NCBI GenBank assembly: GCA_033063855.1
Contig: CP093829.1
Span: 22,103,537-22,167,536 of the forward strand
DNA from: Smittia aterrima
Taxonomy: Eukaryota; Arthropoda; Insecta; Diptera; Chironomidae
Reading direction: 5' to 3'
DNA length: 64,000 nucleotides
Shown: positions 47,991-61,400 of the stretch, piece by piece
Position numbering within the stretch: the first letter of the stretch is position 1
How the letters are laid out: every line of letters begins with the position of its first letter
Notes under the pieces: model-generated
The model's database searches: none
What the model was told of the DNA's origin: nothing
What the model saw: the letters and a program-made list of their open reading frames with translations, nothing else
Program-made: the position numbers and the translations under genes

Positions 47991-49068
47991 CTGCAATAAA
48001 ACATCAGCAAATGAACAGATGGTCGAATTGACTTTGACCTCCAGCGAGGTTATTTACTTGTAGAGTGGCCTCCTCCTATCGTTCCAAGGGAAGCCTTGAT
48101 AGATCAGCATATTGCGCTTCAAGCGGCAAATGGAAATTAACAAATTAGCGAGAACATTTACTTATGTACAAATCAATCTTCTTTGTCTTACTCCTCTTTT
48201 CAACCGTCGTTTTCTTTCCCATTCCATTAAATCCAAATCTCTAGCCGATACTTTAATGTAGAAGCAGCGAGAAAAGGAAGAAGAAATCACATTTAAAATT
48301 GAATTGAACTCGTCTCGAAATTAGATTTTCGTTGAATTTCCTTCGCATCGACATTCTCGGAAATTTCCAGACTCGATTTCGGTCGGAGGAAGGAATGTGG
48401 CGAAGCATGAAAGTCTAACATTACTCACATGGTTTAAACCAAATCTCAGCGAAATTCTCGTCTTCGCTGTCATTGTCTTCCTCGCTAAGAAGAAATGAAT
48501 TGAAAATCAATGAGGACAAAGCGATATCTTAATGATTCGTCCTATCAAGTCTCTATCATACCCTTTAACGTAAATCTGAACGTATCTGCCCGACTCATGA
48601 ATTTCCAATTGTGCCTCGAGCAATGTGAGATTCTCGGCAGGTGTGTCGTTGATTTTTGTTATAACGTCTCCAACACGAATGCCTGAAAGAATCGAGGACA
48701 ATCAATAGCACGGAGCTTGGGGGGCGGACGAGACGGGAAACTTTCTAATGAAAGCTTTTCTCCCTCATCGAACATACCAGCTCGACGGGCGAGCCCTGTT
48801 CGCCTCACTGCGATAATCGTCAACGGTTCAAACTGATCAGCTCCACCTAATCGATTTTCGTCGCTGAATTAGATAATTTTGTTATTACGAAATCAGTTGA
48901 AGGCACACAACCTGTCACTTCAATTCCCCATAAATTATCAATGAATGTCATCGTTCGCTTATCAGTGTCGGTCGTTCCCGAATATTTTAATCTGTATTCC
49001 ACATCGAAGCCTTGAGCCTTTCTCTTCTCCGGCAATTGTCTTATCACAGCTTCAGGAATTTGAGCCAT
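47738..49068 (-). CDS. PDZ-domain protein with charged coiled-coil tail, Zasp/ALP-like (gene A)
   Basis: Seven exons join in phase into 257 residues. The start is the first ATG downstream of an in-frame TGA. The N-terminal 45 residues are polar. The PDZ domain covers about 46-117: LWGIEVTGGADQFEPLTII, GLARRAGIRVGDVITKIND, then the helix TLLEAQLEIHESGRY and strand VQIYVKG. The binding loop is WGIE rather than the WGF or LGF usual in this group. An acidic EEDNDSEDE stretch follows, then a basic helix, ERKRRLKRGRNMLIYQGFPW, and a Glu/Gln-rich coiled coil ending in TAA. The layout of PDZ, acidic link and helical tail resembles gene B, so the two are probably tandem paralogues that have diverged strongly. 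The likely role is a cytoskeletal scaffold, by family. The PDZ call is secure; Zasp relationship and function are inferred. Confidence 0.83.
48058..48116 (-). CDS. Gene A exon 6
   Basis: The 59-nt exon encodes RNMLIYQGFPWNDRRRPLY plus two bases. The acceptor is CTTGAAG with a CTAAT branch-like sequence about 30 nt before it. The donor is ACAA|GTAAAT. Confidence 0.78.
48192..48250 (-). CDS. Gene A exon 5
   Basis: The 59-nt exon encodes L followed by SARDLDLMEWERKRRLKRG. It follows a long pyrimidine tract and ATTAAAG, and ends GGA|GTAAGA in phase 0. It is the piece that brings exon 4 (phase 1) into frame with exon 6 (phase 0). Confidence 0.72.
48429..48484 (-). CDS. Gene A exon 4
   Basis: The 56-nt exon encodes EEDNDSEDENFAEIWFKP, an acidic link. 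The acceptor is TTCTTAG and the donor CCAT|GTGAGT. Without splicing the frame ends two codons later (CE, stop), which would give a short isoform. Confidence 0.8.
48562..48682 (-). CDS. Gene A exon 3
   Basis: The 121-nt exon encodes GIRVGDVITKINDTPAENLT through VQIYVK, the end of the PDZ domain. The acceptor is CTTTCAG and the donor AAGG|GTATGA. Confidence 0.87.
48778..48846 (-). CDS. Gene A exon 2
   Basis: The 69-nt exon encodes GADQFEPLTIIAVRRTGLAR and RA, the middle of the PDZ domain. The acceptor is CGATTAG and the donor GCTG|GTATGT. Confidence 0.85.
48912..49068 (-). CDS. Gene A exon 1
   Basis: The 157-nt exon encodes MAQIPEAVIRQLPEKRKAQG through NLWGIEVT plus one base. The donor is ACAG|GTTGTG. 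Reading on without splicing meets no stop until TAG at 48847, but the PDZ sequence then continues only if a 65-nt intron is removed. Confidence 0.85.
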
Positions 49069-49254
49069 TTTCCAATAAAATTTTCCTTTCAACTTTCACA
49101 CTCGAAATCGAATCAACAACTGAGCTTTTAAATGAGGATTTAATATTGATTTCGATTGATTTTTGATCGTTGCAACAAAATAAATTTATCAATGTCACCG
49201 ACACATTGACACTCTCTCGTGTGTCCGCATGACGAGCGAGAGACTTAATTGACA

Positions 49255-49488
49255 ATGAAAAATTATTTTCGATTGATTGCGAATCAAAAGTCAACGGCCA
49301 CGGCACAGATTGGTGACGACAGGGAACAGACATCCCATCGGCATTCGAATCACTTTACCAATCGTTTGCACAGCGTGACTCGCTTGGCCTCACAACATAA
49401 TTCCGAACGAGGAATTATTGAAATGCTGACGAGGGAAAACTATTTTAATAAGGTAATTTCATCTCGTTTATCCATCATAAATACGTAA
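49255..49488 (+). CDS. Unrecognised open frame divergent from gene A
   Basis: The frame starts at an ATG preceded by an in-frame TAA three codons upstream and reads 77 codons to TAA. A donor-like AAG|GTAATT at 49451/49452 would make the first 66 codons a first coding exon. Residues include HRHSNHFTNRLHSVTRLASQ. No domain is recognised and no following exon could be linked. Only 186 bp separate the two start codons, so a shared bidirectional promoter is possible. Three ATGs in that gap and the modest length argue for caution. Confidence 0.25.
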   Translation: MKNYFRLIANQKSTATAQIGDDREQTSHRHSNHFTNRLHSVTRLASQHNSERGIIEMLTRENYFNKVISSRLSIINT

Positions 49489-52400
49489 ACGGAAAAGTTT
49501 CTCCTTTTTATCTTCGGCTCGATTCATTCACGTTCCTGAAATCTTCACGAGCATCATCTCGAGATGTTGGAAGAAAAAGTTTTTCTTTGCTTGCTTTCTC
49601 TCTCTCTCTCTTTACAATTTTCCAACCCTGCTAGACTTATTGCCTGAGTGCACCTATTGAAAAGGGAATAAAGCAAATCATGGATTCTTTTACACATGAT
49701 CTACCGTAGTTTCACATTGTGTGCTTTGCTTTACAAACTCCGATGAAAAATTGTTCTGACAAAAAAATGTGCACAAAGTTACATTGCGATCTGTCGAGCG
49801 GAAAAATATAATAAAAATTGTATCTCATTAGAGGGAAAGTCAAGTCGTGTAGAATGAAGCAATGCAATTTCAGAAATGCAGGATTTTTCAGACAAATAAA
49901 ACACTTTGCTCACTGCCACATGAGCTGAGACAAAAGTCGTATTGGCGCAAACTACAATAAAGATTATTTATTGCCTTCCCTTCTCTCTCACTCTCTCCTT
50001 TCTCTATTTGACGTTGCAACACGTCAGCAGTTTCATTGAACAGATCAGAAGAGATTAAAATGTAATTGATACACATTCGAAGCATTCACAAAGTTCTAAT
50101 TGAATTCAGAAATTGTGCGAGAGGTGAATTTGCTTCTAATAAGATTGCAGAGCTTCATTCGAAAGTTATAATTCAGAATTAAACTTCCGTGCTGAGAATG
50201 CGGGCAAACAATGAAACCAAAACTTTGGAGAGCTTAGGCGATGTTCCATTCAACAAAATAATGCTCAAACTAAACACACTCGAAGCGAGATGCTGAGAAA
50301 ATTAAATGATTAAACAAAATTGTAATGTTTTCACAAGGGTATCCGCTTTCCAGAGGATTAAATGGAAAACTTTGTGTTATGCGCCATGGATTATGGGCAA
50401 GTAACAGTGTGGTTTGAAGCTATGTAATCAAAGAACTAACATTTTCTCATGAAGATTTGCATTTTATGATATTGAAGATAATGTCTGCAATCTCAACTCT
50501 TCACACTTCAATTTTACGATGCGCCTTGAGCTATCAACGAGATGAAGAAATTTGCATTCCATCAAATGTTGAAAAAGCAATAAATTTCAATACGAATTTG
50601 TCTGCAAATGTGTGACGGTAAGAATAATTACGACGATTGAAGTTGCGCTGAACGATACTCGCTCAGAAGTAATTAAAAGAGCATAAAAGATTTAAAATGC
50701 AATGAAAGCAGAGAATGAATCTGTAAAGCAACAACACATTAAAATGATTTGTTGCGCATAAACAAAGCAGTTACAGAGGTTGAACGTGCATAGTTCGTGA
50801 TGGAACGTAATTTACGAATGAAGCTCTCACTTCATGCGAGTTCCGCTGTACCTGCAAAAGTCGTTAAGCTCGAGCCATTTCTCAGAGCTTTATGCTGTTG
50901 ATCTCCTTCACGAAACAGTCAGTCGGTAACAGCTTGAACCAAACAGAGAATTTAAATTGAGATTTTTCTTTTTGCTGAAGCAAAGAAAAAACAATAAAAT
51001 AAGAAAATTGCTTCAATTGAAGAATCTCCTCATACATAAATACTTTCAGTTTGGCCGGGGAAGAAGAAAATCTTTGATGTGCATAAAATGTTTATTTCTG
51101 AATAAACCGAGGCACTTTAATGAATTTAAATTTCATTCAGAATGGAGAAAATAAAATAAAGAGAAAAAAAAACACAAAAATAGACAGCGATTCATTCTGT
51201 TTTTGTAGTTTTCCTTTTCTGCTTTCAGATCGAATTAATTTTCAGGCTTTGAACTTGAATTTCAGTTCATATCAGCTTTAATCAGAATTTTAAATTCTCC
51301 CTCTCTCTCATTGCCAGTCAAATCAGCTCAACATTGAATTTGTAAAGCAATATTGACGATTCTAATGAAGTGCAAACGTGAAGAACTTTCAATACCGATG
51401 ACTAAGCAACCTCAATTTCAATCAGCTGGAAAGGTGTTTTATCGATCGCAATCATGAGATGCTAGAAGCAATCTTCAAATACAAGAGAAGCAAAAGAGAG
51501 AGAGAGAAGTTCAAACCTTTCAACTTCGATCCAAGGCAAAGTGAAACCAATCGAATGCGATTGCAATTCACTGCAGAAGATTAAACGTGTAGCTCGTGTT
51601 TAAATAGAAAACCTCGGTGGATTCTCAATTTATCGTCTCATGAATTCATTATCCGCAAGAATCACAAGCAGTGACTATCGAGAAGGGTGGAACAGAAAGG
51701 AAGGGAAGATAATCCGTAGAATATTAAAAGGGGTAGTCGCTCTCGATAGCTCGTGAATGTCGACGACGCTGCTGACTGCTGCTGAGGGTTGGAATTGTGT
51801 TATAAACATCTCTTTTAAAAAGCCATTCTCAAATTAATTGTGTGTAAAAATTAAGATAACGCTTCTGATTCCTTCTCCTTTGGAATGCTTCACGAAGAAA
51901 TAACTCCGTAAAAAGTAGTTGGGCGTAAGAATGAGCGAAAGGCGAAGGAAAGAAGTGAGGAAGGAAAGGCATTAATTTTCCAGCTTGTTTCGTAGTTAAG
52001 GGTTTTCTTGCTTCATCGTCCGAAAGTTTCGCTTTTTTTCTGTGAAGGTCGACGAGAGAATTGCGGCAATTTCTCATTTGCCATTGTTAGTTGGCAGCGA
52101 GAAAGGTTTGTCTGATACTTACAACATCAAATTCCGTCCAGCAACTTCTCTCCTTTTTGTAACGACGCGAGCATAAATCACTTGGACGTTTCATTAAATG
52201 AGCATTTGCGTGTGCAATTCAGGCAATGCAACGACGATTTGCTCGTGGCACATATGCCGGGGCTGAAATGTATAAATCATACGAGAACAACATCGTGTTG
52301 TTGAGTCTATATCAACATGAAGCTTCAACTCTCGAACTTTTACCTCGAAAAAGCGATTCTTTCGCCACGAGAACATGCAAAATTTATGTTGGAAACTCCG

Positions 52401-55400
52401 AACCTCAAATATTTTAATTAACATGCAATTCACCTCGCACATTGCCATCAAATCCGCGCTGGCAATTTTGTTGTAACTCTCGCTGATGGTGGAAGGCGAA
52501 CAAGAATATGTTTATGCATGCAAATATTGGGTGTAAGCAACACATGAATGCTTAATTAATATTCATTCACATTACACATTTTTAAAATAATAAATACACG
52601 CCACGAGAGATTAGCGAAGGTGTAAATTAAATTTATTGTCATGGCATGACTTTAGTCATTTATTTATTTAATAAATAAAATCTCTTCTTTGCCACACACA
52701 GTCAGAGCGAGCAGGGCAAGCACAAGCCAGCCGGGCGGATGATTATTGATGATGTGTTGTGTAAAAGGTTGAAAGCAGCTTGCCGATGAGTTTCCTTATT
52801 CCTTATTAATTGGCTAACGCTCAACACACAAAGCCTCGAATTCTCTTTTGTTTCTCGCCTCGCTTTATTGCAGTTTATTTCTGAAATCTTCTTCATAAAT
52901 CTTGCTTCGTACTTTGCTTTAATTAATCTTAAACATTATTCCATCTCTTAACCGAGCATTTGTTCAAAACTTTCTCAAAGAGACACAAAGTGTATAAAAT
53001 GATTTCTCTTTCTTCTTACTCGCGTCATGTAAATATTAGCAGCACTTTTTGTCGTCGTCGACGTCTCGCTTTAAAATGTTACGTGAGCTCGTGAAAACAA
53101 TTTAGCCTGCGAGGAGAAGAAGGGAGAGATATTCTCGTTTAAAGAAATCACGTAAAATTTTAATGAACTGAGCTCTGTAAAATTCATAAGAAAGTTTAAA
53201 TGCTTTTATGCTCGGTGGAAGAAGAAGGGTTGAGTACGAAAAAGAAAAAAAAGGAGGAAAGAAGGAAATTGTTTCAATTAAAACACGGAATACTTCACTT
53301 GACACGCCGTGAAAATTCTCTCATCACAGCTCCATTGACATGTTTAATGTTATTGGGTCGTTCTCAGGAATATCATTTCATTGTGACCGAAATTTTAATT
53401 AAAAAGCTTTTCTCAAATTAAAGCGCTAAGTCTCCTTGAATCAATAAATAACAGAAAGCAGTAGCAGAGAAGAAAGAAAAAAAACTTATTCAGGAAAAGC
53501 ATAATAACATTGCTTTAGCTCGGATAATGAAATCGTTTGATGACAACGGAAAAATGTCCTGCGATGAAAATGTTAGCCGAAAAAAAAAATCCAAAACGAA
53601 AACTCCACCAAGCATGCAATAAAATACAACATGTTTTATCTTTATTTCCAGACGATAAATCATTCGAAAATTTGTTGAAGTATTAGTTCAGCGAAAGAAA
53701 AACACTTAATCATTGTAAAGGAGGAGGGAGCTCTTCGGCGAAATAATAAAGAATGTGAGCGCCCTGAATTGTGCGGTTTGGGGAAGTGGAATAATTGAAA
53801 TATAGAACCATCGTAATATTTCTTATTTAAAGTCACTTAAGAGACAGTGAGGGGTCAAATGTGACAGTGACGCAATCGAGCACGTTTAGGCTTAGTCGCC
53901 GGATTACTTGTGTCGACAGTGACCGTTTGATGTTTAACGTCGTCTCCCTTCCATGTCTATCAAGCATCATCACTTGAAACCGCATAAAAATAACTTCTCT
54001 TTACACTCTGTCACGCATCTACACAACGGAGAAGAACAAAAAAATATAATGATCTCTATCGTTCGGTTCGCTTTTTTTTTTCGTCAATCATTCTTGTTCC
54101 ATCATCACGAAAAAAGTCTCGAGTGAAAAGAAAATGATTTTTGTGAAGAGGAGAAAAGCGAAACAATATCTCGTTTTCCGGCACGAGCGTCAAACGTTGA
54201 TGGCACAGATAAGAGCGATGCTTGTGTGGAAAAATGAAATTCAATTAGACGATGTCCAAAACTGCTGACGCAAACTATCTTCGGTCGACCTCGCTACTGC
54301 ACATTTGCGCCCTCCCAAACATCAAACAACGTTTGTCATATCATTTTCATTTAACGATGCTACCAACAAAAGGCCGTGCCGAGAGAACATTCACCCACCA
54401 CTAATGACGCTTAATACCCAAATGATCTCTACCGCGTTGCCTCCAAAAAACTGTCGATGACATGCATGTAAGATAATTAATCACATAATCTCATTCCATC
54501 ATGTCACATCGCCCATGCTCGAAATTATTTCGAGAGCTGCGTTAAACGAAGCTTTGCATTAATAGATTAACAGAGGCATTTAAATAAAAGAATTCTTTAC
54601 AATGTTGGCAAAATATTCAAAACAAAAGCATTTAAAATGAATTTCTTTTGAATTTTTCCCTGCGACTCACCTCATCTCGCTGCATTTAAAAGCCACCAAC
54701 AAAAGGTTCCTCTACAGAACTTTTCTTCTATTGTTTTTGAATTTGAAAGAAAATAAATATGAAACTACTGGAATCGCATCAGCGAACAATTGTTTTTAGT
54801 TTTTTCTTTTCCTTTCTTCATAAATAAAATTGCTTCTCTTATGACTCTGTCTCTCGTTCTGCAGTGGAATAAACAATAAACATTTCAAAATCAGACTCTT
54901 TTCAAACTCAAGCCACACTTTACATTTCTCCCGATTGGGTTTTATTGTACTTTCATTGACAGTCTTAGAATTTATTGCGAAACGTTCCGAAATAAAGTTT
55001 GGTCATAAAATTAAAAGCATTATGCAAAGCTCGATGGAAAGTTTCGTTCTTTTTTATGCATTTTCAATCAAAAGATGAAACTAGCAGAGTGACGCACTCA
55101 ACTCACAAACCTTTTGCAGATCTAAGGCAAATTGTCTGTTACGATTCTCTCTCTAACAGATTCGCATTGCAGAAGCGGAAGCAATTCAAACGTGTGTTGG
55201 GTGAAGCAAAATAAATGTAATGCATGCTCATCTTAGACAGCTCTAATGGAAAAAATATATTAAATCTAAATTTTTCCGTGCAATTTGTGAGGAAACGAGA
55301 CTGTTGACTTCTTCGCCAATAACTCTTGCCTCAAACGAGAGATTCGCTGGCACAACGAGCTGCTGAAAAATATATGCTCGAGCGCGTATTTTTAAATTAA

Positions 55401-58400
55401 ATTAAATTCTTCACTCCAATCGTAATGCTCGCGAGGATTTTCGCCAGCATTTCTCTACAATTAAATAATGCGTGAAAAATTGTCGAGAAAAATTCCAACA
55501 TATCTAGTGAAATTAAATTGCGAGGAAATTAGATTTTTCCTTTTCTCTTCCTTCTGCAGTTTAATTAACACGAAACGCAATTTCTAAACTCAACTCAGAA
55601 CGTGAGTCTTCTCAAAGTAAGCATAAGAATTTTTCCTCTAATTCTTTTATAATTAGAATTTAAGATCGAGTCGAGTGAAAATGTGAACGCTCGAGATTCA
55701 AATCTCCATTCGTTTTATTTTTACTTCGTTTGCCGCGATGTGCAATATTGCGAATAAAAAAAAAATAGAGAAGGGGAAACTAAGTCAGTTGCCGCTTTGA
55801 TATCCAAAGGCAGATAATTCACCGGCTGAAAATAGAGCTCATTATTTCTCTTTATCATTTTATCTATCCAGTCACGCGAGTACTTCTACTTGATGCAGAA
55901 GGTTTTTATATTCTCGAACGTAAACAACTCAATTTGCATTTTAATTTCGCATTTATGTGTATTTAGTATTTACAAACGATTTTGCAATGCCCTAACAATA
56001 AAGTCTCGCATGTAAAGCCATCAAAATGCTTTTGTCGAAATTAAGTTTCACTATCGATGCAGTCATCCCACTGCAATACAAATGCGACAGCAATCTATTG
56101 TTCGATCGTGAATAACATTAAATTACTGGCCATTTAATGGACATTGAAATTATTCTGATGCAATTCACTTATCGAGTACTCGAAAAACCTTTAACTGATC
56201 CTCAGATTGGAATCGATGGCAAAACCATAAGAAGTTGAAAGCGTACGAATTGAGGTGGTGGAAGCTAAAAGAGTTTTCCAAGCCACGACTAATGAAACTT
56301 TATCGATTCTCCATTATTTCCGATGCGCATAATCACATTCCCTCATGTCGGTTTGTTTTCGCAAAAGAAATTCCGATGAAAGAAAGCTGGCTTTGTCGTT
56401 GGATTTGCTTTGGTTCGAAAGGCAATAAAAATAAAAGTTTTATTCATAATGAAGAACATTTGCCAACATCAACAGCACGGCATGTACGAGTACGTTCATT
56501 TTATGGATTTACCTGCGTTTTAATAAGAAGAGATGAATTCTCCTAATGGGAAATAAGAATCTGTCGAGTTGGATGCGTGCCCAAAAGCTAAGGAGTATTG
56601 AGTTTAATTTATAAGTCGCTTCTTCCTCAGTTAGACTCGCTTTTAATCGCCCCGATTGTCGGTTTGAGAAACAGGCGAACGGGAGATGTTATAAAGTTGT
56701 CGCTGCTGCCGAATCTTCTTCGCTTCAAAGCACGTGACATGTCTAAGAAAGAAGTTGATAAATTCTTCTAATGATGCTTTGTGGCTTCCGTAAACACATA
56801 AAAATATTTTTCTCGCAAGGAAATGTTCGCTTCTTTCTGCGTGGAAACTACATTAAAGGTACTTTAAATTATTGTTGGCACAGAAACGCCATAATTTCAG
56901 CAATCGAAATGTCCCATTTGTCATTTTAACTGTTGTTTGGGTGAAGCAATACAGAAGCCGGGCTGTGATCGATAATATCATTAAGGCTTTCAAATTAATT
57001 CGGTAGAGGAGCGAGCAATTAAGGCGAAACTACTTAATTACTGAGGCAAGAGGGGGCGCAATAAACAATCCGCCAACCTCTTATCTCGCGTACGACGAAA
57101 CACGGAGTCGTGAAAAGCAATTGCGAAAGCTTAAACACTCCGTCGTCTCACAGTTGGGCGTCGCAAAGATCTACAAACAAATTTAAAAGTCGTTGATATT
57201 TGTACGAAACGAAATAAACACAATTTAACATTCTCTTGACATAGAATCATGGAAGAAAAAAAGGTCAAACGGAACGTTATCGAAAAAGTCTTTTGTCGTT
57301 CCTGCCCCCGAAAATAGAAGAGAACGAAGAAAATAACGAGACGGAAATCTTTTCAGACATTTCTTTGACTCAGCTACAATGTATTCGCCAGAACTGTATT
57401 GGAGATCTTAATTTTCCCGGGAATTTCCGTAGACCAAATCCACTTATCTAACTCTCACAACATTGAGTTCCCTTCTTGTTGTGTGTGCGAAAAGAAAAAA
57501 GCACATTTCTGGTTCAATTATCATGCAAAGCGAATTGAAAATCTCATGCCATTTACATGCACATTGGATGGAAACAGTTCTTAAGCGCTTCTCAGACGTC
57601 TCTTTCTTCGTTCACAACGTTCGTTTCAAGTGCGGAGAGCATTAAGTTTGTTTCACATAATTAAACTCTATTACAGACCTCTTGTGTTGCACACGAGAAA
57701 AATGAGAAAAAGTAGATAAGAGACCGAAGTTGCTGAGGAGGTAAAGCGGCGAGACTAAGAACGACGAGCCAATTTAAATACTTATATTGTTCATGCATTA
57801 AACGTGATTTATAAAACGGCACGATCAACCTCTTTGAGGTCGTGCATTTTTTATTTGCTTCGGATGCACTCTCGCTTGTAGGAAATTTCCTCTTGTAAAT
57901 TTGCTGTTGTCTTCATTCCTATTGTTTACGATAGAACTTTCCACCATGCAGATTCATATTATTGTCCTTTCCACTTCCTCTCTCGCTCTCTTCTGCTTTT
58001 GATGCGGGTTCATTTACATTCACTTCAGCTGACGAGCAGCATGAATTTTTATTGAACGGCTTTGTGAATGAATGAGCGCGGTTGAAATCCTTTATCAGCT
58101 TTTTTTCTTCTTCATTCACGCTCAATCGAATTGCTGACTCAAGATGAGGTAGAAGAGACGAAGAAGAAGGATGGAATCGAGTCTGAATTGATTAACATTG
58201 TGATTACATGGAGCGAGCGTTAGGCTTGAAATCACTTAGAAATGCAAATTTCTTCTTTAAATTCTCTCGATTCCGATCTTAATTCTTTATTATTCAATCG
58301 TAAAGGCGTTCGTTCGTTCAATCAATTATTCAAATCAATACAGTTTGCATAACAAATTTCTTCATGTTCCCAGCTCGCTTTTTAATTGCTTGGAACTTAA

Positions 58401-61400
58401 CACGTAATGAAATCAGAGCTCAAGCGAGCAAAGAGCGTCAAGAACCAGGGTCATGGTTAATTTGCACTGCACTTCATTCGAAACATTCCATATCCGTCAG
58501 AGACGAGCGCAATATTTTCGTGACGAAGTGAATTTCACATCGACTGCTGCTCCCCGACATTTACTTGCCATCTCCTCCACCAGCACAAAAAAAAATTGTT
58601 TCGAGGAAAAAAACCTCATTCATCATATTTCTTGAATTCATGCCAAAGCGGAATTATTTATTTTATATTTAAGATTCCATTAATATCGTATAGCCGTGAT
58701 CGAGAGCGGCTGTCTGAGGAAAATCTGTTGAGAGTGTAAGCGCAAAAAAAAATTGAAAACGAAAGCAAATTTTAAGCACTTTATGAAAATGTTTTTTGCT
58801 CTGCTACTGAAACAGATTCGGTAGGCAAGTTTAAGAATATTTGCTAATCCCTTCTCTGTCTGTAGAGCTTAAGGCCTCGGTTTATCACAGCGACATGAAA
58901 TACATTTCACTACAGAAGCGATGCGGTGGAAAAAAAACTTTTATGCGTTATCTCGACTGCATTATTCTCTTCAAATGGCATTCACGAGATAACCGAGTAG
59001 TGAAATGTGTTGGACGCCCAGGGAACTCAGACAAACTTTCGCAATTGTAACGAGAAAACAATTCAGCTGCTCACTGGGTAAAGTGCCGAGGCAAAAAAGA
59101 GTCAGCAAGATGATTAATTTTTTAAACGTGTGAAATTAAAGCGTCGAAGCATTGTTTTCGCATTTCGCTTCTGGCTCACTTGATTTGTTTGTCTGACTAG
59201 GGAGCATAAAAAGCGAGAAGCACAAAAAAAAAGGATTCAAGAGTTATGCGACTCTCAAATGACTTCATTACTATGCACATTGTAAAACACGACAGAAATA
59301 TGGTGTCTGCTAATCTTGTTGGAGCAATGGCGGAGGAAAATCGAAGCCCATTGCCTTCAAGTTGATCCTTTGACCTCGTTCGACATGACAAACAATTTAG
59401 CATCCTTTAGAAGTCAATAGAGCACCATCGAACGTTATTCTCCCTTCGAGTCTGACGTAAACTAAATTATTTTACGTTTACCTTTATGCCTCGTTTGCCT
59501 ATATCTACATACTTTGCCTCGTACGCTTCGTTCGGCTTCATTGTCACATTCGATTTTTAATTCGATTAGGGACGAAGAACGGTCTCGTTGTGAATGAGAG
59601 AGGAGGAAGTCTCAATTGACAATATTAAACGGCAGTGAGGTGTCTCTCCGGAACGAACGTTTGTGCTAAAATACTTTTCCTAATTGATATTACACACATC
59701 TCCTTGCTGTTGACGTTCTAATTACAACGAGGAAGCGTTTTAAATTAATGAAAAGCACCGAGACTTGTCACACATGGCTGTGCATCGAGCAGGCATTTCT
59801 CAATTCCCCCTTAGAAAGCCAAAAATTTTCCCAGGTTAGCATCTCTCGCTCTTGCTGCTGTTGCTGCGTTTCGGCAAGAGAATTTACATAAAACCGGTTT
59901 GTTCCAAGAGGAAAATTTCTCTGTTGAGGTTTTTCGAAACAATAATTAAAACACAAAATCCAACAGAATGCGAACTAAAACATTGTCCAGCAAATCCCTT
60001 CCTGAAGGCATTCCATGCATACACTCAATAATTTATGTTCCAACATAAAATGTTTGAACTTGTAAACATAAAATACTCTGTAGCTTTACGAAAGCTTTTC
60101 GGTTTTTCCTCGCAGAATTCGCCTCGCTGCCTCCTTCGACGACGAAGCGAATGAGAGTCGAGATCTGTACAGTTGTTGTCGTCTAACAGAAAAAAAGTAA
60201 TCCAAACGCAAACATTTTTTTTAACTTGAATATAAAGGCACTAAAAACATATTAAAATGCCAGCGAGGAGTAAAAAAAAATGTTGAAACAACATGTTTCG
60301 ATGCTGCGATGAATTTGCGTAGGGCACAATCGGAGCAGTGACATTGCCGCGAATTAAAACGTTTCTTAAACGAAATGCCATGACAAGGCTCGAATGTTAA
60401 TTCATGACATTGCCGAGTGAGAGGAGGGAAACTCAAAGGCAGACAACCCTGAAACGGATCGGAAGCGAAGAACGACAAAAACCAGTTAAAGCTCTTTTTT
60501 GCATGAAAATAACTTTTTATTTATTTGGCACGTTTAATTTTATTCCCTCGAAAAAATTCGCTGCTGTTTTTTGATGCCTAATATCACACTCGACATAAAT
60601 ACTTTCCACCTCGCCTTCAATGCAAAAATGTTTCGACTACCATGCGATAGTCAAGACAGCGAGTTTTTAAATAAAGATGTCAACTTTGTTTGAAGCTTTA
60701 TTTTAAGTTCTTCAGCAAAGTCTAGAATTGAGAAGTCGCTGGATAGTTGAGAGTGGAAAAAACAATGCCCGGAAAGCAAAGCCAAATTTTTATAAAAGAG
60801 CGAACGGTTTCGAAATATGCTTAGTCTCAGCTACCACTTTTCATATTGCCCTGTCAAACTTTATTCTTGGCCCTCAGCAAAACATGAAGTTTCAGCATTT
60901 ATTGCCTTCATCTCTTGCTCTCTGGAATCTACTTTAAATGAGTTATCCTGGTTTGCCATTGAATAAGTAAAAGCTGAGCGTGGATTTGGGTCAGTTAATG
61001 CTTTTAATAATTCAAATTGTATCCATTCCATCCCTCACATTGCTATGAAACCTCGAAAGAGAGAAAATTCAATCTGTGCATGAATAAGAGATCAATTCAC
61101 ATTAAATTCCATTACAAAGCGTGATTCATTCGGAGATGAGCTCAGCGAGAGTAAACATAAATCGTTTGTTTAAATAATTAATGCAATCTGCTTAAGGAAA
61201 TTTGTTTTTCCAACATCTGATCTCATTATTAGTTGACTTCTCGACATTTATGAACTTCTCGGCGGTAATTTACATAACAGAAAGTTCAAAACTGCATTCT
61301 AAATAAGATTTTATGCTCCTGCACCGAGCTTGTTAAGTTTGTTGCCCAAGACATTAGCGTAAGATGATGCCGCATGATAAAAATTTACATTTTGTGATGC

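Noticed and set aside
48117..48160. Extension of gene A exon 6 up to an acceptor at 48161
   Set aside because: It keeps frame directly from exon 4 but adds a hydrophobic run with a weak acceptor. The stretch looks like an intron end with a CTAAT branch-like sequence. The exon at 48192-48250 gives a cleaner, fully phased solution.
52226..52417. 63-codon plus-strand frame after an acceptor-like CAG
   Set aside because: The codon content looks plausible, but dozens of frames of this length are expected by chance and nothing links it to another exon.
55690..55710. Possible tRNA B-box (GATTCAAATC)
   Set aside because: The bases form a plain palindrome with a four-base loop, not a T-arm. No A-box or acceptor stem could be found.
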